NCBI GenBank assembly: GCA_910587795.1
Contig: CAJUNH010000011.1
Location: forward strand, 1 to 51,863
Direction: 5' to 3'
DNA: 51,863 bases
From: an uncultured Christensenellaceae bacterium
GTDB lineage: Bacteria; Bacillota; Clostridia; Christensenellales; CAG-314
Position 1 is the stretch's first letter; the number at the start of each line of letters is the position of its first letter. Of the stretch, positions 24,348-33,136 are shown piece by piece. The position numbers and the translations under genes are program-made. The notes under the pieces were generated by a model. The model was not told the DNA's origin. It ran no database searches and saw only the letters and a list, made by a program, of their open reading frames with translations.

Positions 24348-26054
24348 TTAATTTTTCAGTTCCGCAAGGCGGCGGTTGGGGTTGACGAGCACCGTTTGAT
24401 ATGCGGGATAAATTACATATCCCGGCGGAGACTTGGGCGGTTTTTTTACGTTTGATTTTAACGTGTAATCTACAGGTATTTTGGTTCCGCCGCTGGCTTG
24501 CGAGTAAAACGCGCAAATTTCCGCCGCTTTTATTATTGTATCGATGGGGATTTCCGTCTCTTTATCGTTTACAATCAACACGTGGGAAGAATGTATCTTT
24601 TGCGTATGCAGCCATAGATCGTTAGGTTTGGACATTTTAAACGTCACCTGATTGTTTTGCATGTTGTTTTTGCCTACGTACACGGTGTAACCGTCAATTT
24701 CGTAGCGCAGCGGTTTTACCGCCGTATCTTGTTTGGTTTTCTTTCCCGTTTGTTTTTCGCGTATCAAACCGAGCGCCGTCAATTCCTCTTTTATCTGTTC
24801 CAAATCGTCTGTTTCGTTACAATAGCGCATGCTGTTTTTTATGGTCAGTAAGTAGTCCAAAAGCCGTTGATTTTCCTCTACTAATTTGCCGTTATGCTCG
24901 GCGGACGATTTAAGTTTGCGGTATTTTTTGTAATACGATTGGGCGTTTTGTTGCGGACTTAAATTTTTGTCCATGGGAATTGTAACGTCGCAATTTTCGT
25001 AATAACTGTAACATGCAAACGAATCGCATCCTTCTTTTATCTGCCATAGGTTGGATAGTATAAGGTCTCCGTACTGTTTGTAAGTTTCGCGGCTTTCCGC
25101 TTCCAAAACGCTTTGGCGCTGTATGGCAAGTTTTTTTTCAGTGCGCGATGCGGCGTTTTTTATTACGGTAGACACAGACTTTGCGCGGGATGCAAAGCGC
25201 TGCGCTTTATCCGTAAGATAGTAGTAGCTGTCGTGCGCCTCGTTTAATGTGCTGTAAAACTGCTTTTCGCCTTTGACGGAAACATAATCAAACGGGCAAA
25301 CGTCAACGGGCGTGCCGTCGCGCAGTACAACGTTCGGGCGCGGGTTTTCTATGCCTTTTTTGTAGCGCGTAATTCCGTCAATTACCTTTGCGTTATTAAT
25401 AACGGTATGGTCGTTTTCGTCTAAACCCGATAATATTTCGTTGACGGTGGACTGCGAAACTCCCAGCATAATCTCGGGTAAATTTTTCCGCAAAGGCAAG
25501 GTTGTGCCGCTTAAATACGCGGAAATTTTGTCCGTATCGAACGGCGGTATTTTATCCTGAGGCAAAAAGAAACTGTATTTTGCTCCGCTCATTATAATAC
25601 GTTTGCTGTCCAAATCCTGAGGCAAGTGCTTAATACTGTCTAAAATAACGTAATCATCGTCCGTCAGGATTATATTCGACGTTTTGCCCGTCAGTTCGAA
25701 TATAAGCCGCATTTGTTTTTTGTAGCCTAAGTCGTCGCTTACGGACAAAGTAAACTCCGCAACGCGCTCGTACGGCATTTGATTGATTTTTGTAATCGCT
25801 GCGTTCGTTATATGTTTGCGCAGCAGCATACAAAACGACGGCGCGGTTTTGGGATTGTCAAAGCCCGCTTGCGTAAGATGTATTCTGTTTACTCCGGCGT
25901 TTGCGGATATCAGCAGCTTAAACGTCTGCTTGTTAAATACAAACAGTACTATTTCGTCTTTTTCAGGCTGATAGATTTTTGTAATTTTTCCGCCCGTCAA
26001 TGTAGAAGCGAGTTCTTTTATTAATACGGATAGGCTCAGTGCGTCGTATGCCAT
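24348..26054 (-). CDS. rqcH: RqcH/NEMF-family ribosome quality-control protein
   Basis: 568 aa. The NFACT-N domain spans residues 1 to about 260 (MAYDALSLSVLIKEL start, GGKITKIYQPEKDEIVL, NAGVNRIHLT), then a helical region with long coiled coils (about 260-440), and NFACT-R at about 440-568 (YVGKNNMQNNQVTFKM, DLWLHTQKIHSSHVLI). RqcH binds stalled 50S subunits and directs Ala-tailing of the nascent chain for degradation. The Asp-Arg pair needed for tRNA binding appears as Glu-Arg (MPYERVAEF). The ATG at 26054 has AAGGA upstream; an in-frame extension of 48 residues was rejected as non-family. Its promoter gives a leader of about 240 nt. The neighbours clpP, clpX and lon are proteases that would clear tagged chains. 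Confidence 0.92.
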   Translation of the reverse strand: MAYDALSLSVLIKELASTLTGGKITKIYQPEKDEIVLFVFNKQTFKLLISANAGVNRIHLTQAGFDNPKTAPSFCMLLRKHITNAAITKINQMPYERVAEFTLSVSDDLGYKKQMRLIFELTGKTSNIILTDDDYVILDSIKHLPQDLDSKRIIMSGAKYSFFLPQDKIPPFDTDKISAYLSGTTLPLRKNLPEIMLGVSQSTVNEILSGLDENDHTVINNAKVIDGITRYKKGIENPRPNVVLRDGTPVDVCPFDYVSVKGEKQFYSTLNEAHDSYYYLTDKAQRFASRAKSVSTVIKNAASRTEKKLAIQRQSVLEAESRETYKQYGDLILSNLWQIKEGCDSFACYSYYENCDVTIPMDKNLSPQQNAQSYYKKYRKLKSSAEHNGKLVEENQRLLDYLLTIKNSMRYCNETDDLEQIKEELTALGLIREKQTGKKTKQDTAVKPLRYEIDGYTVYVGKNNMQNNQVTFKMSKPNDLWLHTQKIHSSHVLIVNDKETEIPIDTIIKAAEICAFYSQASGGTKIPVDYTLKSNVKKPPKSPPGYVIYPAYQTVLVNPNRRLAELKN

Positions 26055-26298
26055 AGTTTCTTTGTCCTTAAACTTAATAATTATTTTAAAGCTATAAATC
26101 TTACTTATAGCCTTTGTTTGATTATTTGTAACGTAAGAGATTAATTTGCTGCAACCGTGCAAACCGGAAACCGGCAGCGGTGTAACAGTAAGCGTCAAAT
26201 AATTCGATATAAAAATGTTTCCGCTTTTAGTCTTTTTAAATTATATAACGGCACGCATAATAAAGGCTAACGGCTTTTAACTGCAATCGGCTGCTGCA

Positions 26299-26327
26299 AT
26301 TATATCATTAGCAAATTGTACTGTCAA
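26299..26327 (-). promoter_or_regulatory. Promoter of rqcH
   Basis: On the minus strand TTGACA (26322-26327), 17 bp, TATAAT (26299-26304): a perfect consensus. The predicted start near 26292 leaves a leader of about 238 nt before rqcH, holding small hairpins (CCGG-TTT-CCGG near 26165-26175 and GCTATAA/TTATAGC near 26091-26111). Confidence 0.8.
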
Positions 26328-26378
26328 CATTCGCATTGTTTATATAACAGGATACAAAATATGCCCTATAAAAAACGA

Positions 26379-26407
26379 TTGCTAATTTTGTGTGCTTGTG
26401 CTATAAT
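26379..26407 (+). promoter_or_regulatory. Promoter of tig-clpP-clpX
   Basis: TTGCTA (26379-26384), 17 bp, TATAAT (26402-26407) with a TGC extended -10, about 70 bp before tig and back to back with the rqcH promoter. No CtsR or CIRCE operator was seen. Confidence 0.75.
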
Positions 26408-26477
26408 AAATACCGATTATGCCTTGGTTTATAAATGCTATAAATCACAGTAGAAACATTACCTTTGGAGGATAGCA

Positions 26478-27770
26478 ATGAAATATACGCAAAAGAGAGA
26501 AGTTAACACTTTAACCGTCGCATTTAAAATGGATTTAACCGAATGGGCTGTTTTTGACCGCAGAGCATACGATCAAAATAAAGGCAAGTACAACATACCC
26601 GGTTTTCGTAAAGGACACGTTCCCAAAAACGTATTGGAGCAGAGATACGGCAAGGGGCTTTTCTTTGAAGATGCGCTTTACTTAGCCGCACAAGAATATT
26701 ATACCGAATTTTTGGATAAAAATAAAAAGGTGATACCTGTTTCCCGTCCGTCTATCGACGATAAGTCTATTAAAATGGACGACAAAGGCGTAACTTTCGA
26801 TATAATAGTAACCGTCCGTCCGGAAGTGGTTTTGGGACAGTATAAAGGTTTGACTTTGGAAAAGACAAAAGTTCAAAAAGTTAAACCTGCGGACATTGAT
26901 GCAGAGCTGTCTAAGGTTCAGGAGCGCAACGCCCGCTTTATCGACGTTACCGACCGCGCGGTAGAAGACGGCGATCAGGTTAATCTCGATTACAGCGGTA
27001 AGACGGACGGAGTTGCATTCGACGGCGGCACGGCAGCAAAGCAAACTTTGGTAATCGGTTCGCATAGCTTTATCGAGGGCTTTGAGGAACAGCTTGTAGG
27101 TATGTCTATCGGCGAAACAAAGGATATCAACGTAACTTTCCCTACGGAATATCATTCGGCGGAACTTGCGGGCAAACCCGCAGTATTTACCGTTACTATT
27201 AACGGTATTACCAAAAAGGAACTGCCTGCGTTAGACGACGAATTTGCAAAAGACGTAAGCGAATTTTCCACTTTAAAAGAGTACAAGGACGATATTAAAA
27301 AGAATATTGCCGACCGCTATCAAAAGGACGCGGATAACAAGGACGAAAGCAATCTTGTAGAAGCGGTTGTCAATAACGCTACAATCGACGTACCCGACGT
27401 TATGATTGAGGAACAAATCGACCAGTACATCGAAGACTTTAAATATCAGCTTTCCTATCAGGGACTTAATATAGAAAATTATTTTAAGTACACCGAAACG
27501 ACTATGGAAAAGCTGCGCGAAACATACCGTGAGCGCGCTGAAAAGGCGGTTCGTACACGTCTGGTATTTGAGGAAATCGTAGGGGCGGAAAAAATCAAAG
27601 CAAGCGAAAAGGCGGTTGACAAAAAGATTAAGGAATACGCCGAGCGTGTAAATCAACCGTACGAAGCGATAAAAGGACAGCTTCGCGAAGAAGATATGGA
27701 TTACTTTAAAAATCAAGTAATTACCGAAGCGCTGATTGCCTTGTTAAAGAAAGAAAATACTTTGGCATAA
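26478..27770 (+). CDS. tig: Trigger factor
   Basis: 430 aa, normal length. The N-terminal ribosome-binding domain carries the signature GFRKGHVPKNVLEQRYG near residue 42. The FKBP-type prolyl isomerase domain spans about 150-235 (DGDQVNLDYSGKTDGVAFDGG, IEGFEEQLVGMSIGETKDI). The C-terminal helical arms (240-430) form the chaperone cradle. It binds L23 at the tunnel exit and shields new chains. GGAGG stands 8-12 nt before the ATG. First gene of a quality-control run that continues with clpP 59 bp later. Confidence 0.97.
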   Translation: MKYTQKREVNTLTVAFKMDLTEWAVFDRRAYDQNKGKYNIPGFRKGHVPKNVLEQRYGKGLFFEDALYLAAQEYYTEFLDKNKKVIPVSRPSIDDKSIKMDDKGVTFDIIVTVRPEVVLGQYKGLTLEKTKVQKVKPADIDAELSKVQERNARFIDVTDRAVEDGDQVNLDYSGKTDGVAFDGGTAAKQTLVIGSHSFIEGFEEQLVGMSIGETKDINVTFPTEYHSAELAGKPAVFTVTINGITKKELPALDDEFAKDVSEFSTLKEYKDDIKKNIADRYQKDADNKDESNLVEAVVNNATIDVPDVMIEEQIDQYIEDFKYQLSYQGLNIENYFKYTETTMEKLRETYRERAEKAVRTRLVFEEIVGAEKIKASEKAVDKKIKEYAERVNQPYEAIKGQLREEDMDYFKNQVITEALIALLKKENTLA

Positions 27771-27829
27771 AACGTTTACAACGTCGGGTAAAATATAATA
27801 TTTGCCCGACGTATATTTTAGGAGGTAAA

Positions 27830-28414
27830 ATGACGTTAGTACCTATGGTTGTCGACCGCACCGAAAGCGGCGAAAGAAGTTTTGATATATATTCGCGCTT
27901 GTTGGAAGACCGCGTAATATTTTTGTCCGGACCTATAAACGGTGACGTTGCAAATTTGGTTGTGGCGCAGTTGATATATCTTGAATCTAAGGATCCCACA
28001 AAAGATATTTCTTTGTATATCAACAGTCCGGGCGGCGAAGTAACGGCGGGGCTTGCAATTTACGATACGATGAATTATATCCGCTGCGACGTATCTACGA
28101 TTTGTATAGGTATGGCGGCGTCTATGGGCGCGTTTTTGCTGTCCAGCGGAACTAAGGGAAAACGCTACGCTTTGCCTAACAGCGAAATAATGATTCATCA
28201 AGTATTAGGCGGCGCTTCCGGACAGGCAAGCGACGTAGAAATACACACAAAGCATTTGATTGAAACAAAACAAAAGCTAAACGGTATTTTAGCCGAAAAT
28301 ACAGGAAAGCCTTATGAAGTTGTAGAACGCGATACCGACCGCGATAACTTCTTATCGGCTGAACAAGCTTTGGAATACGGAATCGTAGACCAAGTATTCT
28401 ACACCCGAAAGTAA
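27830..28414 (+). CDS. clpP: ATP-dependent Clp protease proteolytic subunit
   Basis: 194 aa. The catalytic triad is complete: Ser in GMAASMGAFLL, His in SEIMIHQVLGGASGQ, and Asp in VERDTDRDNFLSAEQALEYGIVD. The N-terminus LVPMVVDRTESGERSFDIYSRLLEDR is canonical. It forms the tetradecameric chamber fed by ClpX, encoded 28 bp downstream. AGGAGG is 5 nt before the ATG. Confidence 0.98.
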   Translation: MTLVPMVVDRTESGERSFDIYSRLLEDRVIFLSGPINGDVANLVVAQLIYLESKDPTKDISLYINSPGGEVTAGLAIYDTMNYIRCDVSTICIGMAASMGAFLLSSGTKGKRYALPNSEIMIHQVLGGASGQASDVEIHTKHLIETKQKLNGILAENTGKPYEVVERDTDRDNFLSAEQALEYGIVDQVFYTRK

Positions 28415-28442
28415 ATTTATTAAATTAGCTCAAGGAGTAAAA

Positions 28443-29666
28443 ATGCAAACTTGTTCTTTTTGCGGAAAAAGCGAAAACAGCGTAAAAAAATTATTAGCGG
28501 GTCCGTCCGGAGTATGTATCTGCGACGAATGCGTAGAAACGTGTATGTCCATTTTGGACTACGAAACGGACGAACTTGAAAACGGCGATAAGCTGGATAT
28601 AAAACTGCTTAAACCAATGGAAATCAAGGCGGAATTGGATAAATACGTAGTAGGTCAGGACGAGGCGAAACGCGCGCTGTCCGTTGCGGTGTATAACCAC
28701 TACAAACGTATTTTAAGTTCCAAGGATAACGACAGCGACGGCGTAGAGTTGGAAAAAAGCAATATTTTAATGCTGGGTCCTACGGGCTGCGGCAAAACTT
28801 TGCTTGCAAAAACTCTTGCTAAAATTTTGGACGTTCCCTTTGCCGTTGCCGACGCTACAACGTTGACGGAGGCTGGATACGTCGGCGACGACGTGGAAAA
28901 TATTCTGCTTAAATTAATACAGGCTGCCGATTATAATATCGAAAAGGCGGAAAAAGGTATTATTTATATAGACGAAATTGATAAAATTGCCAAAAAGGCG
29001 GAAAACGTCTCTATTACCCGCGACGTATCGGGCGAGGGAGTGCAGCAGGCTCTGCTTAAAATTATAGAAAGCACCGTGGCAAACGTTCCCCCTCAGGGCG
29101 GACGTAAACATCCGCAGGCGGATACTATCCCTATCGATACGACAAACATTCTGTTTATTTGCGGCGGCGCGTTTGTCGGTTTGGAAAAGATTGTGGAAAA
29201 ACGCCGTCAAGGAGCGGGACTGGGCTTTGGAAACCAAATTAAGAGCGTAGAGGAAATAGATCACGCCCGTCTTGTAAAAGACTTGCAGCCGCAGGACTTT
29301 ATCAAGTACGGATTGATTCCCGAATTTGTAGGCAGGCTGCCTATTACCGTTGGATTGTCTCCGTTAAACGAGGACGCGTTAATCAAAATCCTTACCGAGC
29401 CAAAAAACGCTTTGGTCAAACAGTATGTCAAGCTGTTTAAAATGGACGACGTGGATTTGGAATTCGACGTTGACGCTATCGAGGCTATTGCCAAAAAGTC
29501 CATAGCGTTAAAAACGGGCGCGCGCGGCTTGCGTTCGGTATTGGAAGGCGTAATGCAGGGATGCATGTACGAAATACCGTCGCAAGGCAACGTGTCTAAG
29601 GTACGTATAACCAAACAGTGCGTTGAAGCGGACAAATCCCCTAAAATATCCCGACGCGCAAGCTAA
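28443..29666 (+). CDS. clpX: ATP-dependent Clp protease ATP-binding subunit ClpX
   Basis: 407 aa. A zinc-binding domain comes first (CSFCGKS then CICDECVETC). The AAA+ module has Walker A GPTGCGKT near residue 119, GYVGDDVENILLKL (pore loop), Walker B IIYIDEIDKIAKK, and sensor-2 LKTGARGLRSVLE. The C-terminal tail is slightly short. It unfolds substrates and passes them to ClpP. AAGGAG is placed 6-11 nt upstream. It is the last gene before a 143-bp gap ahead of lon. Confidence 0.98.
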   Translation: MQTCSFCGKSENSVKKLLAGPSGVCICDECVETCMSILDYETDELENGDKLDIKLLKPMEIKAELDKYVVGQDEAKRALSVAVYNHYKRILSSKDNDSDGVELEKSNILMLGPTGCGKTLLAKTLAKILDVPFAVADATTLTEAGYVGDDVENILLKLIQAADYNIEKAEKGIIYIDEIDKIAKKAENVSITRDVSGEGVQQALLKIIESTVANVPPQGGRKHPQADTIPIDTTNILFICGGAFVGLEKIVEKRRQGAGLGFGNQIKSVEEIDHARLVKDLQPQDFIKYGLIPEFVGRLPITVGLSPLNEDALIKILTEPKNALVKQYVKLFKMDDVDLEFDVDAIEAIAKKSIALKTGARGLRSVLEGVMQGCMYEIPSQGNVSKVRITKQCVEADKSPKISRRAS

Positions 29667-29809
29667 ACGTATTTTATGTTTTTTAGGCGCGGAATTTAGG
29701 CTATAAATATTAGCTTGTTCATACAAGTTTAAGTTACGTACGGTTTAATACAGATAAATAAACAAAAATAATACAAACTAACGATAAAACATTTACAAAG
29801 AGGTACACA

Positions 29810-32116
29810 TTGACACAATACGATAATTTGCCAGTATTGGCTATGAGGGGAAATTTCTTTTTTCCTAATATTCGCGCAAAAGTGGAAGTGGCTAGGGACG
29901 TATCCCGTAACGCTATTAAATTCGCTTTGGATAACGGCGGCAAGTTTTTTATGGTCAGTCAATTAGACGGCGTTAAAAGTATGCCGAATTCTGCCGACGA
30001 CTTGTACAAGGTCGGCGTTATTGCGGAAATAGCTTCGGTAGAAAGCGCAACCAGCGAAGCGACGGTAGTCGTTACGCGTACTTTGGAAGCGGCAAAGATT
30101 GTTAATCTAACCATGAGCGATAAAATTATTTTTGCAAGCGTCCAAACTATGGATTTTACCTGCCAAAACAATACCGAAACCCGCGCTTGGTTTGAAGAAA
30201 CAATCAAGTATATCTCCAAACTTGCCGAAATCGACAAAAACGTAAAAAAAGCCGAACTTAAAAATTGTGCCGCGGTAAAGGACGTGGATTATCTTCCTTT
30301 TACAAATCTTGTCGCAAACGAGATTGTTACCCGTCTGCCGTACAGACAGGCGATTTTGGAAGAAACCTCTATCGAAAAACGCATGGAATTAATCTGCGTT
30401 TATATAGAGGGCGAACTGGAAATCGCCAAGGTGGAAAAACGTATTGCCAACCGCGTTAAGGATCAGGTTCAAGACGGACAGAAGGAGTACTACCTTCGCG
30501 AACAAATGAAGGCAATTTCAGTTGAGCTTGGCGACGATGCAAACGAAAAGCAGGATTATTTGGACAGAATAAAAAAGAGCGGTATGCCCGAGGATGTTGC
30601 AAACAAAGCCAACAAGGAGCTGTCGCGGCTTTCTAAAATGTCGCCTACTTCTCCCGACGCTTCGGTTATACGTAATTATTTGGACTGGCTGTGCGACGTT
30701 CCTTGGACAAAGGAGTCTGCCGACAATAAGGACCTTGTACGTGCAAGACAAATACTTGACGAGGATCACTACGGACTGGAAAAAATAAAAGACAGAATAG
30801 TGGAATACCTTGCCGTAATGCAGCTTACGGGCAAACTAAACGGACCGATACTGTGTTTTGTAGGTCCTCCGGGAGTAGGTAAAACGTCTATCGTAAAAAG
30901 CATTGCCCGCGCTTTGGACCGTAAGTATTTGCGCGTCAGTTTGGGCGGCGTACGCGACGAGGCGGAAATCCGCGGACATCGCCGTACGTACGTGGGTGCA
31001 ATTCCCGGTAAAATTATCTATATGATGAAGCAGGCGGGCTGTATTAACCCTGTGCTGCTGCTGGACGAAATAGATAAAATGGGCAAGGATAACCGCGGCG
31101 ATCCCGCAAGCGCGATGTTGGAAGTGTTGGATCCGGAACAAAACTTCAGCTTTACCGACCACTTTATGGAAGTGCCGTACGATTTGTCTAAGGTGCTGTT
31201 TGTGTGTACTGCAAACGCAACGGACGACATTCCCGAACCGTTGTTGGACCGTATGGAAGTAATAGAACTTTCCGGCTATACCGAGTTGGAAAAAGTAGAA
31301 ATCGCCAACAAATTTTTGCTTAAAAAGAATATGGCTCTGCACGGTATCCCCGACGGAGCTATAGAGATAGATAACGACGCCTATACAAAAATAGTGGAGC
31401 GTTATACAAGCGAATCGGGCGTGCGTAATTTGGAAAGACAAATTGCAGCAATCTGCCGCAAAGTGGCTTTAAAGTTGGTATCCTCCAACGTAAAAAAAGT
31501 TACCGTAACGGCGGATAATCTCAGGGAATATCTAGGCGCGGAGCGCAACCGTGACGAAATGGAGATTATTCCCGATACCGTAGGCTCGGCGCGCGGTCTT
31601 GCCTGGACGCGTGTCGGCGGCGTAACGCTTAACGTGGACGCCACACTGTTTCAGGGTAAGGGCGAAGTGCAGCTGACGGGTAAGTTGGGCGACGTAATGA
31701 AAGAATCGGCGCGTACGGCTATATCTCTTGTAAAGAGTTTGGCGGACGATTACGGCATAGACAAAACTGTATTTGAAAAAACAGATATCCATATTCACGT
31801 TCCCGAGGGGGCAATCCCCAAGGACGGACCGTCCGCAGGCGTAACAATGGCAACCGTCGTTATGTCGGCGTTCAGCGGACGTCCGGTTTCGGGCAAAGTG
31901 GCAATGACGGGCGAAATAACTCTGCGCGGCAAAGTATTGCCCATAGGCGGACTTAGGGAAAAGGCTCTTGCCGCATACCGTATAGGTATCCGCAAGGTAA
32001 TAATACCTAAGGATAACGAGCGCGACTTAGAGGATATCCCTAAGGAAGTACGCGACAATATAGAGTTTGTGCTTGCCGATGATATTTCTACCGTGTATTC
32101 TAACGCGTTAGTATAG
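29810..32116 (+). CDS. lon: ATP-dependent protease Lon (LonA)
   Basis: 768 aa from a TTG start (AAAGAGG 7-13 nt upstream; no ATG fits the family start). The N-terminal substrate domain begins LPVLAMRGNFFFPN. The AAA+ module has GPPGVGKTS, VSLGGVRDEAEIRGHRRTYVGA and LLLDEIDKM. The protease domain has the catalytic Ser in KDGPSAGVTMAT and Lys in LRGKVLPIGGLREKALAA. It degrades misfolded and regulatory proteins as a hexamer. The lon-engB order that follows is conserved in Firmicutes. The 143-bp gap before it shows no clear promoter. Confidence 0.98.
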   Translation: MTQYDNLPVLAMRGNFFFPNIRAKVEVARDVSRNAIKFALDNGGKFFMVSQLDGVKSMPNSADDLYKVGVIAEIASVESATSEATVVVTRTLEAAKIVNLTMSDKIIFASVQTMDFTCQNNTETRAWFEETIKYISKLAEIDKNVKKAELKNCAAVKDVDYLPFTNLVANEIVTRLPYRQAILEETSIEKRMELICVYIEGELEIAKVEKRIANRVKDQVQDGQKEYYLREQMKAISVELGDDANEKQDYLDRIKKSGMPEDVANKANKELSRLSKMSPTSPDASVIRNYLDWLCDVPWTKESADNKDLVRARQILDEDHYGLEKIKDRIVEYLAVMQLTGKLNGPILCFVGPPGVGKTSIVKSIARALDRKYLRVSLGGVRDEAEIRGHRRTYVGAIPGKIIYMMKQAGCINPVLLLDEIDKMGKDNRGDPASAMLEVLDPEQNFSFTDHFMEVPYDLSKVLFVCTANATDDIPEPLLDRMEVIELSGYTELEKVEIANKFLLKKNMALHGIPDGAIEIDNDAYTKIVERYTSESGVRNLERQIAAICRKVALKLVSSNVKKVTVTADNLREYLGAERNRDEMEIIPDTVGSARGLAWTRVGGVTLNVDATLFQGKGEVQLTGKLGDVMKESARTAISLVKSLADDYGIDKTVFEKTDIHIHVPEGAIPKDGPSAGVTMATVVMSAFSGRPVSGKVAMTGEITLRGKVLPIGGLREKALAAYRIGIRKVIIPKDNERDLEDIPKEVRDNIEFVLADDISTVYSNALV

Positions 32117-32158
32117 ATTATTTTAACAAGCATTACCGTAAAACAAAGGAAAAATATT

Positions 32159-32779
32159 ATGATTATAAAAAAAGCCGTTTATGTTAAGGGGGCGGCAAAG
32201 TACGAGCAATGTATAGTATCCGATTTGCCGCAGATAGCAGTGGCGGGCAAGTCCAACGTAGGCAAGAGCAGTTTTATAAACTACCTTGTCAACGACGGCA
32301 AACTTGCGCGTACGTCTAAGCTTCCCGGACGTACGCGGCTTATCAATTATTTTTTAATTAACGAAGGCTGTGCCGACGAACTGCTGCTTGCGGATTTGCC
32401 GGGATACGGTTTTGCAAAGGTAAGCGACGCGGAAAAAATAAAATGGGCGGACTTATTGGAAAAGTATCTCGCCCGCGAAAAACAGCTTAAACACGTTTTC
32501 TTTTTAGTTGATATCCGCCACGATCCTACCGCGGACGACGTTACAATGTATAACTACTTGTTTAAAAATAACGTGCCGTATACAATCGTAGCGACAAAAG
32601 CGGATAAAATATCCAAAAGCCAAATAAAAAACCGCCTGCGCAGTATCGCAAATTATTTAAAAGTGGGCGAAGGTAACTTAATAGCGGTATCTTCTACTAA
32701 TAAAACAGGTAAGGAAGCGGTACTGGACCGCATAGAAAAGGTACTGGCGGCAGCTGCGTTTAAACAGACTGACGAATAA
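32159..32779 (+). CDS. engB: Ribosome-assembly GTPase EngB/YsxC
   Basis: 206 aa. GTPase motifs: G1 GKSNVGKSSF, G2 around LPGRTRLINYF, G3 LADLPGYGFAKV, G4 VATKADKI, and G5 AVSSTN. It acts late in 50S assembly and is essential in Bacillus. AAGGAAAAAT lies upstream of the ATG, 42 bp after lon, so the two are likely co-transcribed. It ends at a terminator. Confidence 0.97.
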   Translation: MIIKKAVYVKGAAKYEQCIVSDLPQIAVAGKSNVGKSSFINYLVNDGKLARTSKLPGRTRLINYFLINEGCADELLLADLPGYGFAKVSDAEKIKWADLLEKYLAREKQLKHVFFLVDIRHDPTADDVTMYNYLFKNNVPYTIVATKADKISKSQIKNRLRSIANYLKVGEGNLIAVSSTNKTGKEAVLDRIEKVLAAAAFKQTDE

Positions 32780-32810
32780 ATCAGTTTTTAAACCGCCGTC
32801 TTTTGCAATT

Positions 32811-32843
32811 AGAATTGTCCAATTTAATCGGCAATTCTTTTTG
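32811..32843 (+). terminator. Terminator of lon-engB
   Basis: AGAATTGTCC pairs with GGCAATTCT (9 bp with a T bulge, 9-nt loop) and a TTTTT run follows, 31 bp after the engB stop. Confidence 0.7.
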
Positions 32844-33136
32844 TCGTTTTAAGGCAAAAATTTGCAGTAATAAAGTACGTTAAATAATAACGACGTTACG
32901 GAAAACAAACGGAATTATTGTAAAACATTATATAAAATAAGGCAAAAGTACGTTGCAAAATAAAGTTTTTCGACGGTTTAGAAAACGTCGTTTAAAATTT
33001 ACTGAAAAAGTAATTGACAATTTTGCAGTGGGGGGGGGTAGAATAGTTTATATGTTTTAAGTGCATTTTAACGTTTTTTTAATTGAGTTTTAAACATATA
33101 AATTATTTTTTTTTTAACCGTAAAGGAGATTGATAT
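32844..33136 (+). other. Intergenic region holding the G9-tract promoter
   Basis: No gene is seen. Contents: a small hairpin CGACG/CGTCG near 32970-32990, the promoter with its nine-G run at 33014-33044, and an A/T-rich leader of about 85 nt up to the ABC ATPase start, ending in AAAGGAG. Confidence 0.6.
33014..33044 (+). promoter_or_regulatory. Promoter with a G9 run in the -35/-10 spacer
   Basis: TTGACA (33014-33019) and TAGAAT (33039-33044) are separated by 19 bp, two more than optimal, and positions 33030-33038 within the spacer are nine consecutive G. Slippage by one or two G would tune the spacing, the arrangement known for phase-variable promoters in other bacteria. It serves the ABC exporter operon at 33137-34983. 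Confidence 0.65.

Noticed and set aside
26055..26198. 48-residue N-terminal extension of RqcH
   Set aside because: The family starts at MAYDALSLS with a good ribosome site at 26054; the extension is non-family and lies in the leader.
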